Source: Cognatishimia activa
GTDB lineage: Bacteria; Pseudomonadota; Alphaproteobacteria; Rhodobacterales; Rhodobacteraceae
Assembly (NCBI RefSeq): GCF_017798205.1
Contig: NZ_CP060010.1
Span: 1,426,001 to 1,490,000, forward strand
DNA length: 64,000 bases
Reading direction: 5' to 3'
The translations under genes and the position numbers were made by a program. The notes under the pieces were generated by a model. That model worked only from the letters and a program-made list of their open reading frames with translations, made no database searches and had not been told where the DNA came from. How positions within the stretch are numbered: position 1 is the first letter of the stretch; the number at the start of each line of letters is the position of its first letter. Below are positions 36,085 through 44,300 of this stretch, one piece after another.

Positions 36085-36231
36085 ATGCAGAAAGCACATA
36101 CACGTCAGGCCTATGAACCAGCTGGCGCATTCCAGAAGTTCATTGCCGCGCAGAAAGCGGAAACTCCAAGCGTTGTTCGTTTGATCAACGGAATGGGTGA
36201 CTCCACTCTGTTCAAATCTTTCCAGTATTGA
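36085..36231 (+). CDS. small hypothetical protein, 48 residues
   Basis: The frame ATG 36085 to TGA 36231 encodes a 48-residue basic, non-membrane peptide beginning MQKAHTRQAYEPAGAFQKF and ending LINGMGDSTLFKSFQY. AAAGGTGA (36073-36080) is a suitably spaced ribosome-binding site; an alternative ATG at 36064 would add seven residues. A strong terminator follows 14 bases after the stop, so the unit has its own start and end signals. No family is recognised. Function unknown. Confidence 0.6.
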   Translation: MQKAHTRQAYEPAGAFQKFIAAQKAETPSVVRLINGMGDSTLFKSFQY

Positions 36232-36245
36232 TTGAACGCACAAAA

Positions 36246-36286
36246 GCAAAACAGTGGCGGGATCCCTCGCCGCTGTTTGCGTTTTT
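36246..36286. terminator. terminator between the small ORF and tdh
   Basis: GCAAAACAGTGGCG (36246-36259) pairs with CGCCGCTGTTTGC (36268-36280) with one bulge and one wobble, followed by G and five Ts (36282-36286). It ends the small gene. Its A-rich left side could also stop tdh transcription from the other strand. Confidence 0.85.
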
Positions 36287-37331
36287 AGGCCCAGTTGAGG
36301 ACGACCTTGCCCGAGCGGCCTGAAAGCATCGCCTCAAAGCCGTCCTTGAACTGATCCACCGCGAACTCATGGGTGATCACGCGGCTGACGTCCAAGCCGT
36401 TTTCCAGCATGGCGATCATCTTGTACCAGGTCTCAAACATCTCGCGGCCATAGACGCCTTTGATGGTGATGGCTTTGAACACGATGCGGCTCCAATCCAC
36501 CGGAGACTTGCCGGGCGGGATGCCGAGCAAAGCGATCTTGCCGCCCATCACGAGGCTCTCGACCATCTGATCCAGAGCGACCTGATTGCCGGACATCTCA
36601 AGACCCACGTCAAAGCCTTCTTTCATGCCCAGCTCGTGGATCACGTCCTCAAGCGCCTCGTTGCGCACGTCGACAGCGCGCACTGTCGGCACCACATGTT
36701 CGGCCAGTTTCAGACGGTCTGGGTTGATGTCTGTGATCACCACATTTCGCGCACCTGCGTGACGCGCGACCGCTGCTGCCATGATGCCGATGGGGCCTGC
36801 GCCGGTGATCAGAACATCTTCCCCCAAAAGATCGAAACTGAGGGCTGTGTGAACTGCGTTGCCAAGCGGGTCGAGGATCGCGCCGATCTCGTCAGGAATG
36901 CTGTCAGGCAGGGGCACAACGTTAAAGGCCGGTAGGCGCAGATATTGTGCAAAAGCCCCCTGTTCATTCACACCGATCCCACGCGTGCCGGGGTCTAGGT
37001 GGAATTTACCAGCTCGGCTCTGACGGCTGTCTGTGCCGATCAGGTGACCTTCGCCTGAGCACCGCTGACCAATCGAAAGGCCCGTCACATCGCGCCCGAT
37101 CTCTACGATCTCGCCTGCGAACTCATGTCCTGTGATCATGGGTGTTGGTACGGTGGCAGACGCCCAGTCGTCCCAATTCCAGATGTGAATATCCGTGCCA
37201 CAGATCCCGGTTTTCTTGACCTTGATCAGCACCTCATCCGGACCGATTTCCGGCACTGGGGCCTGCACCATCCAGAGGCCCATTTCGGGGCGGGACTTCT
37301 CAAGTGCTTTCATTGTGTTGGGGAGAGTCAT
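36285..37331 (-). CDS. tdh: L-threonine 3-dehydrogenase
   Basis: A 348-residue zinc-dependent medium-chain dehydrogenase oxidising L-threonine to 2-amino-3-ketobutyrate. It shows [18 protein letters not shown], the zinc motif [12 protein letters not shown], and the NAD-binding [22 protein letters not shown] 37331 overlaps the kbl stop as ATGA. With Kbl it forms the standard threonine-to-glycine plus acetyl-CoA pathway. Confidence 0.97.
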   Translation of the reverse strand: MTLPNTMKALEKSRPEMGLWMVQAPVPEIGPDEVLIKVKKTGICGTDIHIWNWDDWASATVPTPMITGHEFAGEIVEIGRDVTGLSIGQRCSGEGHLIGTDSRQSRAGKFHLDPGTRGIGVNEQGAFAQYLRLPAFNVVPLPDSIPDEIGAILDPLGNAVHTALSFDLLGEDVLITGAGPIGIMAAAVARHAGARNVVITDINPDRLKLAEHVVPTVRAVDVRNEALEDVIHELGMKEGFDVGLEMSGNQVALDQMVESLVMGGKIALLGIPPGKSPVDWSRIVFKAITIKGVYGREMFETWYKMIAMLENGLDVSRVITHEFAVDQFKDGFEAMLSGRSGKVVLNWA

Positions 37332-38515
37332 GAGATCACCCCCAAATCCCGGCCGACTTTGCCGAAGGCCGTCAATGCACGGTCTAGCTCGTTGCGGGTT
37401 AGGCGCGCATTCATCTGTGTGCGGATCCGAGCTTGTCCGTGAGGGACGACTGGGAAGAAGAACCCAGATACATAGACGCCCTCGTCAAACAACCGTCGCG
37501 CCATCTCTTGCGCCAGAGGGGCGTCACCTAGCATAACCGGAATGATCGGATGCGCGCCGGGTAGCAGGGTAAAGCCAAGCTCGGTCAGACCCTCACGCCA
37601 GTAGTCCGCGTTTTTGAACAATTGCGCGCGGAGGTCCGCGCCGTCTTCGACCAAACGGATCGCTTCAAGGCCCGCTGCCACGATGGACGGGGGCAAAGAA
37701 TTGGAAAACAGATAAGGCCGCGCGCGTTGGCGCAAGAGGTCAATCACCGGCTGAGGCCCCGCGATATAGCCGCCAATCGCGCCCCCCAGAGCTTTGCCCA
37801 GAGTGCCGGTCAGGATATCCACGTCGACGCCAAAATGATCGGGCGTCCCAGCCCCATTCGGCCCCATGAACCCCGTTGCGTGGCAATCATCCACCATCAC
37901 CACAGCGTCATAGGCTTTCGCGATCCGCGTGATTTCGGGCAGGTTGGCGAGGTAGCCGTCCATCGAGAACACCCCGTCCGTGGCGACCATGATGTGACGC
38001 GCGCCAGCGGCCCGCGCCTCTTTTAACTTGGCCTCAAGATCCGCCATATCGTTATTGGCATAGCGATAGCGCTGGGCCTTGCACAGGCGGATGCCGTCGA
38101 TGATCGAGGCATGGTTCAGACTGTCCGAAACAATTGCATCCTCAGACCCCAAAAGCGGCTCGAAAAGGCCGCCGTTCGCATCAAAACAGGCGGCAAAGAG
38201 GATCGCGTCGTCTTTGTTCAGAAAACTTGCGAGGCGCTGTTCCAACTCTCGGTGAATATCCTGCGTACCGCAGATAAAGCGGACGGACGCCATACCGAAC
38301 CCCTTCGGGTCCATTGCGTCCTGCGCGGCTTTGATCAGATCCGGATGATCCGCCAGCCCCAGATAATTGTTGGCACAGAGGTTGATCACCGAGCGCCCGC
38401 CGACCGAGATTTCTCCGCCCTGTGGCGAAGTGATCATGCGTTCCATCTTCATCAGTCCCTCGGCTTCGATCTGGTCCAAGGTTGCGGACACATGGGTCAG
38501 GAAGTCGGTCGTCAT
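37328..38515 (-). CDS. kbl: 2-amino-3-ketobutyrate CoA ligase (glycine C-acetyltransferase)
   Basis: A 395-residue alpha-oxoamine synthase with [16 protein letters not shown], the [11 protein letters not shown] block, and the PLP lysine in [18 protein letters not shown] 38515 is chosen because GGAGAG lies upstream and known Kbl proteins begin here; the open frame extends 55 codons further but through non-homologous sequence. First gene of kbl-tdh, preceded by a perfect palindrome and an XRE-cupin regulator in the same orientation. Confidence 0.96.
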   Translation of the reverse strand: MTTDFLTHVSATLDQIEAEGLMKMERMITSPQGGEISVGGRSVINLCANNYLGLADHPDLIKAAQDAMDPKGFGMASVRFICGTQDIHRELEQRLASFLNKDDAILFAACFDANGGLFEPLLGSEDAIVSDSLNHASIIDGIRLCKAQRYRYANNDMADLEAKLKEARAAGARHIMVATDGVFSMDGYLANLPEITRIAKAYDAVVMVDDCHATGFMGPNGAGTPDHFGVDVDILTGTLGKALGGAIGGYIAGPQPVIDLLRQRARPYLFSNSLPPSIVAAGLEAIRLVEDGADLRAQLFKNADYWREGLTELGFTLLPGAHPIIPVMLGDAPLAQEMARRLFDEGVYVSGFFFPVVPHGQARIRTQMNARLTRNELDRALTAFGKVGRDLGVIS

Positions 38516-38560
38516 TTGATCTCTCCAATAGCGGAATCGCGGCAAGAAAATCTGCCATAA

Positions 38561-38574
38561 TGGATAAATATCCA
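38561..38574. promoter_or_regulatory. perfect palindrome upstream of kbl
   Basis: TGGATA-AA-TATCCA is a 14-base inverted repeat about 46 bases upstream of the kbl ATG in an AT-rich stretch that probably holds the promoter. It is a plausible operator for the adjacent XRE-cupin regulator. Confidence 0.5.
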
Positions 38575-38716
38575 AAATACAGGAAAATGCCAAGAAAAAT
38601 CCGAGATCGCGGACGCACTCAGCCTGTCGCTGCCAGAAGGAAAACTCCAAAGCGCGCACGACATTTCGGGGCCTGCTCACGTCAATGAGGGCCTGAAACG
38701 ATTAAAATTGTTTGGT

Positions 38717-39277
38717 TCAGGTGGTTTGAACGACCAGAAGCGCGCGGGCGACGCCAATGGCTTCGATGGTGTGATCCACATCGGCCTGATAGCGCGCGGT
38801 GTCGCCCGCGCCGACCTCTTCGGTCGCGGATCCAGATGTGACCCGGACACGACCTTCAATCACCGTCAGATGTTCGCGCGTTCCCCGTCCGTGGGGACCA
38901 CTGACCAACTTACCACCGCTGGAAAACACCAAGTCATAAAGCTCGTGTTTACCAGCATCTTCGGGCGCGCTGAGGATGCGGATATTACAACCCTCGCCTC
39001 GGTTCTCGATGGTAGGCACATTGGCGGCGCGTAGAACTTCGACCCGGTCGGTCAATTCCTGCCGATCCAAAAGGCCCGCAAAATCCACTTGCAACGCACG
39101 CGTCAGGTTCCAGAGCGTCGCAATCGTCGGGCTGCTTTCGCCCCGTTCAATCTGACTGACCATCGAGCGCGATACGCCTGAGAGTTTCGCTACTGCGTCC
39201 AATGACAGCCCTTGCGCCCGTCGTGCATCCTTAAGCCGCGCAGGCAAAAGATCGAGAATTTCCGTATCGGTGTTCAT
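38717..39277 (-). CDS. XRE-family regulator with C-terminal cupin
   Basis: A 186-residue regulator. The HTH is at about 15-60 (LSLDAVAKLSGVSRSMVSQI, ERGESSPTIATLW) and the cupin effector domain at about 105-180 (GRGTREHLTVIEGRVRV). ATG 39277 is preferred over an in-frame GTG 39292. It lies directly upstream of kbl-tdh in the same direction, with a palindrome in the 201-base gap, so I infer control of threonine catabolism. The ligand is unknown. Confidence 0.86.
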   Translation of the reverse strand: MNTDTEILDLLPARLKDARRAQGLSLDAVAKLSGVSRSMVSQIERGESSPTIATLWNLTRALQVDFAGLLDRQELTDRVEVLRAANVPTIENRGEGCNIRILSAPEDAGKHELYDLVFSSGGKLVSGPHGRGTREHLTVIEGRVRVTSGSATEEVGAGDTARYQADVDHTIEAIGVARALLVVQTT

Positions 39278-39308
39278 CTGTCTGACCTGCACGTCAAAGC
39301 GGGTTCTG

Positions 39309-41348
39309 TCAATGGAGTTGCGCCCCGCCGACCCAGATCTCTACGCGGTCGGACTGACCTTGCGAGTCAAGCACCGACAGGGTTGAAGCGCCTACCCCAA
39401 GATCCGGCACATGCAGCTCGCGCGCGTATTGGCCAGACAAGATAAGGCGGTCATTGGCCAACACCGAAAACGGTGGCACCCCTTGTCGGATCTTCAGGGT
39501 GACGCCCTCTTCAGTGGCCGTAAGCCGCGCGCCATTTGGGGGGAAGGTCAGCTCCGGGCCTTCGGTGTCTTCAAACACATCCCGTCGTCCGCGAAAGACT
39601 TTTAGAGGCTTTGGCAAGGCTGCGTGACTTAGCAAAAGTGTCTCTGGCGGAGGCGGAGGAAAGGCCTCAATCTCAGGTTTGATCAGGCCGAATACGTCAA
39701 ACAAGACCGGCGCGGCAAGATCTCCTCCGAAAGCGCCGGGGACGGGCGTGCCGTCCGGACGCCCCATCCAGACTCCGACAACATGACGCGCGTCATAGCC
39801 GATGGCCCAGGCGTCCCGATGCCCATAGCTGGTGCCGGTTTTATAGGCGAGTTTGCCTCGACCAGCCCCAGCGGGCGCTGGGATGTTGGAAAGAATATGG
39901 CTGACGTGCCATGCGGCGGACCGGCTGATCACCTGCGCGTTTTCTTGTTTGTCTTGTGCATTGTGATGCAAAGTCACGCGCTGCCCCTTGTTGGCGAGAC
40001 TTGCGTAGAGGCCGACCAGATCGTGTACCGTCACACCCACACCGCCAAGCGCCATGGCCAAACCGGCCTGACCCGAAGGTAAACGCGCTCGGACCCCCGC
40101 TGCGTTCATTTTTGCAAGCAGTCGCGCAGGGCCGATGTCGTCGGTCAGCAGGACGACGGGGATGTTCAGCGATTGTTTCAGTGCGTCTTCGACAGAAATC
40201 TGTCCGCGAAACCGCCCATCAAAGTTCTGAGGCGCATAGGTTCCAAAGGCCACCGGACGATCATCAATCAGCGTTTTCGGGTGAATCAGACCCTGATCAA
40301 AACCCATCCCATAGACCAGCGGCTTCAGCGTCGAGCCCGGAGAGCGCACCGCCTGTGTCATGTCGACAAAACCGTTATTCTGCGCGGCGGTGTAGTCTGC
40401 TGATCCAAGCGACGCGAGGATCTCTCCGGTCTGATGATCCGCCGCGAGGATCGCAATCGACATGCTGGGGTCGCGTCCATGCAGAGCCTTTGCGGCCAAC
40501 TCGCGTACAGCGTCTTGCAGCGTCGCATCCAAGGTCAGGCGTTGACCTTTGCCCCAATCCTCGGCCACTATCACCCGATCCGCGAGGTGAGGCGCCAGCA
40601 TGGGCAGGGCGCGTCGCTGCGTCGGCATTGGCTCTGGTGTTGAAGCTTCGGCGGTTAAGACACCACGCGTGATCATCTTGTCCAGAACATGTTGCCGCGC
40701 GCCGCTGGCGTGTTCTGGAAAGCGATCCGGCCTGCGCCGTTCCGGGGCTTGCGGTAGGGCGATCAGAAAGGCGGCTTCTGCGGGTGTCAGCCGTCGGGGC
40801 TCCTTACCGAACCACGTCAAAGTCGCCGCGCGTATCCCTTCGATATTCCCACCATAGGGCGCGTTTGTCAGATAGAGCGATAGGATCTCGTCCTTACCAA
40901 GCCACCGCTCCAAGGCCCAAGCCAGACGCATCTGACGCAGCTTGCCGCCCAAATCGCCCGTGCCCGAGTTTTCCAGCAAACGCGCTGCCTGCATTGTCAG
41001 CGTGGATCCGCCAGAGACCACCTCTAGATTCCAGATCGCCTGCCAAGTCGCACGCGCGCCCGCCAAAAGGTCGACGCCGGCGTGGGAATAGAAACGTTTG
41101 TCTTCATAGGCGATCAACATCTCCAGAAACTTTGGATCGACCTGATCGACACGTGCACCCAAACGAAACAGACCCTGTTCCACCGGAAAAGCTCTCATCA
41201 ACACGCCGTTGCGATCGCGGATTTCAACCGAGGTATCGACAGTCAGCGGCGGAATGTCCGTTGTCTCGATCCAGCGATCAAACCCATCCCGTACCCCCGC
41301 GCCCGCAAGGACGCAGAGCCATATTGCAAGAAGGAGCCTCAGTTTCAC
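39309..41348 (-). CDS. pbpC: penicillin-binding protein 1C
   Basis: A 679-residue bifunctional peptidoglycan synthase with an N-terminal membrane anchor (LLLAIWLCVLAGAGV). The GT51 glycosyltransferase carries AYEDKRFYSHAGVD. The transpeptidase has SPGSTLKP near 337-344 and KTGTSYGHRDAW near 503. A C-terminal BiPBP-type domain covers about 595-679. It starts at GTG 41348, which overlaps the alpha-2-macroglobulin stop as GTGA, so the two are translationally coupled, as in the E. coli pbpC-yfhM pair. Confidence 0.95.
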   Translation of the reverse strand: MKLRLLLAIWLCVLAGAGVRDGFDRWIETTDIPPLTVDTSVEIRDRNGVLMRAFPVEQGLFRLGARVDQVDPKFLEMLIAYEDKRFYSHAGVDLLAGARATWQAIWNLEVVSGGSTLTMQAARLLENSGTGDLGGKLRQMRLAWALERWLGKDEILSLYLTNAPYGGNIEGIRAATLTWFGKEPRRLTPAEAAFLIALPQAPERRRPDRFPEHASGARQHVLDKMITRGVLTAEASTPEPMPTQRRALPMLAPHLADRVIVAEDWGKGQRLTLDATLQDAVRELAAKALHGRDPSMSIAILAADHQTGEILASLGSADYTAAQNNGFVDMTQAVRSPGSTLKPLVYGMGFDQGLIHPKTLIDDRPVAFGTYAPQNFDGRFRGQISVEDALKQSLNIPVVLLTDDIGPARLLAKMNAAGVRARLPSGQAGLAMALGGVGVTVHDLVGLYASLANKGQRVTLHHNAQDKQENAQVISRSAAWHVSHILSNIPAPAGAGRGKLAYKTGTSYGHRDAWAIGYDARHVVGVWMGRPDGTPVPGAFGGDLAAPVLFDVFGLIKPEIEAFPPPPPETLLLSHAALPKPLKVFRGRRDVFEDTEGPELTFPPNGARLTATEEGVTLKIRQGVPPFSVLANDRLILSGQYARELHVPDLGVGASTLSVLDSQGQSDRVEIWVGGAQLH

Positions 41349-44300
41349 TGGGCGACCAAAAGACGACCCGTCTCAGTGCGGGCGCGGTAGCGCGGGTTGT
41401 ACATGTCTTCGACACTGGCTGCGGGATGGTGGAAATCACCGGGCGACACCGCACGCACCACATAGGCCAATTGGAACGCCTGATCAGAGCGCCAATCAAC
41501 GGCGGCCAAGAACCGGTCGCTGCGGAATTCAGTATGGGTGGCCCCATTCAGTTCCAGCCAAGACAGGTCCCGCAGGTCTCCGCTGCGCAGTAGGTTCGGG
41601 TTGTCGATCTCAAATCCTGCGGGCAGAGGATCGTTGACCATCAGCCGCGCGCCTCCCGTTTCAAAGGGCTTCACGCGCAGGACGGTGACAAAGCGGTCGC
41701 CCACCCGCACCAGACTTGGATCAATCGGCGCGCCCTCCATCGTGAAATAGTCGCGTGTGATCGCATAGCCATAGCCACCCGCCGGAACATCGAAGGTCGG
41801 CACGCCGACGGTGGTGACGGTCACGTCTGTGGGCTGCGCGCTGGTGTTGGTGATGTCGATTGGATCGAAGAACGTCCCCGCCTCGGTGAGCAGGAATGGC
41901 CCATCTATGGGGGCTCCGTTGACCAGCAATCCAGACGTCGCCGGATCCTGAACCAAAGCATGCGCCGCCATCAACGCCCATGCGCTTTCTTGCGTGGACA
42001 TGGCGCGCGACGTGCTGGAAATACGCTGCGCCAGAGCATTGCGGTTCACGACTTCGCTGCCTGCGCCAACGGCCAGAGTTAACAGGCCAGCTGCGTCTCG
42101 CAAGTTGCTACCGTAGTCAGCACGCCACGATTGGCTGGTTTCGTCCGTCGTGCGCGACGCAATCTGGCGAGCTGCTGCTGCGAACATGCGGTCACTGCGC
42201 AACTGATCCCCGTAAAACGCCAAGGCTGCGCCAAGCTGAGCTGCGGCCAGAGGCGTATCAAAGGCCTCGGCTTTCACGTCGGCATAATAGCGCAGATCGC
42301 CGATAGCTGCCGCGCCTTCGCGGGCCAAGACCATCAGGGCATAGGCAATAGGGCCGCCGTCGCTGTCAAAGTCCGGCGCGAAATTCACGCGGTTTCTGAG
42401 GTTGTCCATGGCTTGCCTGAAGGCGAGCTGAGGCACGTTATACCCCTGCGCCCGCGCTTGGCTGAGGAAGTCGCTGACATAGGCGTCCAGCCATAGGTCC
42501 CCGGTGCCTGGGCGCCAAAGCCCGAAGGCTCCATTTGAGGACTGACGGGTCAGGATCTGCGCGATGGCCTGATCGACACGTTCCTGAATGCGGTCCCGGT
42601 CGCCAAGACCGAGGGCGGCAGACAGATCATCAAAATACAACAGCGGCAGAGCGCCTGAGGTGATCTGTTCCGTGCAGCCATAGGGGTAACGATCCAGAGC
42701 GGCCAAAAGGCCGGGCGCATCAAATCGCGCGAGCGGGCCTGCTGAGATGACCGAAGACGCTGTCCCCGGGCGCAGGTCTGCGAAGAGGCCCTGGTCAAAG
42801 CTTAGCGTGCCGCCTGCGGCCAGCGTGAGGCGCTGGGTCGTGCTAACTTCGGGATCATTCTGGCGCACAGGAAGCGTTAGGTCTTTGGTCAATAGCTTGC
42901 CGCCGGGCGTTGTCAGGGCGATGGAAATCAGATGATCTCCAACACTGTCCACCGAAAGCGGGATAACCAGTTTTTGCGTCTCTAACTCTGCCAAATCCAC
43001 GCCGCGCGGCGTTGTTCTAAGGTCGAGCTGAACCCCGCCTGTAGCAAAGACATCCAGTCCGACGCGCCCCGCTGGGCCTTCGGCATGGGTGATGTCCAAA
43101 AGCAAGCGGCTGGTGTCACCGGGTGCAAGGAAGCGCGGCAGGCTGGCGCTGAGCACGATGGGATTGCGCACCAGAACGTCGCGATCTGCTTGGCCGACAG
43201 CGCTGGCGCTCCATGCCACTGCCATCAGTTTCACGGTTCCGTTGAAATCGGGCATGTCGAATGACACTTCGGCCTGCCCATTCGCATCAACGGCTATAGG
43301 CCCCGAGAAAAACGCGACCAGTTCTTCGGTCGGGGGCGGGGACTGCAGCCCCACTTGTGCCATTGCATCGCCGCCGGATCGCACGGACCCCATCGCGCCG
43401 TTCATACCGTTGATCAAACGGCCATAGATATCGCGGATCTCTATGCCCAGCCGCCGTTGGCCAAAATAGTGCGCTTCAGGATCGGGGCTTTGAAATCCGG
43501 TGAGATTGAGGATCCCCACATCAACCGCGGCAAGGGTCACATAGGCGGTTTCACCCGCGGTGACGCCCTCTACATCGATGCCAACCGTCAAAGGAGCGTT
43601 TGGCTCCATCTGTTCGGGAGCCGTTAGGGTCACGTCCAAAAGCTTCGAGCCCGGATCAACTTTGGCATAGCTCAGCCCCAAAGCGCGCGACGGGTTCAAT
43701 CCGTTGTCCACATCCATTGGACGTACCAAGGACGCCGTCACATAGGCGCCTGCGCCCCAATCATCTGTCACCGGAATGTCGATCAAAGTCGCACCCTCGC
43801 CAACCTCGACCGTTTGCATCGCAATCAGACGGTTTGAGACCACTGACACCAAGGCCGTGCCAGCCGCACGCGGCACAATGCGCAGACGCGCGGTATCTCC
43901 GGGCCGATACATGTCTTTGTCCAGCGACAGCTCGAGCGTATCGGGCGTTTCGCTCACGTCGGCGGGGGCATACCAGCCTGCATAGAACTCAACAGCGCTT
44001 GCGACATAGGTCCCTTGGGTGCTTTCCACCACCAGCTCGTACTGGCCCCACTCCACCGGTGCCGCGATGCGCAGAGGGTCCGCGCCCAGCACGGCGTTTC
44101 CGCCAGCAACACGTTCGCGGCGGGTGACGGGCTCCCAATTCCAATTGCCGTAAAGCTGGTACCACTGATAGCGCGTGTGGACACGGTTGAGAGTCCAAGT
44201 GACGGGTTTTTCGACCCTAATTAACCCGGACTCCAGCGCGATGACTTCGAACCTAGCCTCACCGTTTTCCGCGACGATGTCGTCAAACAACGGCTTGATC

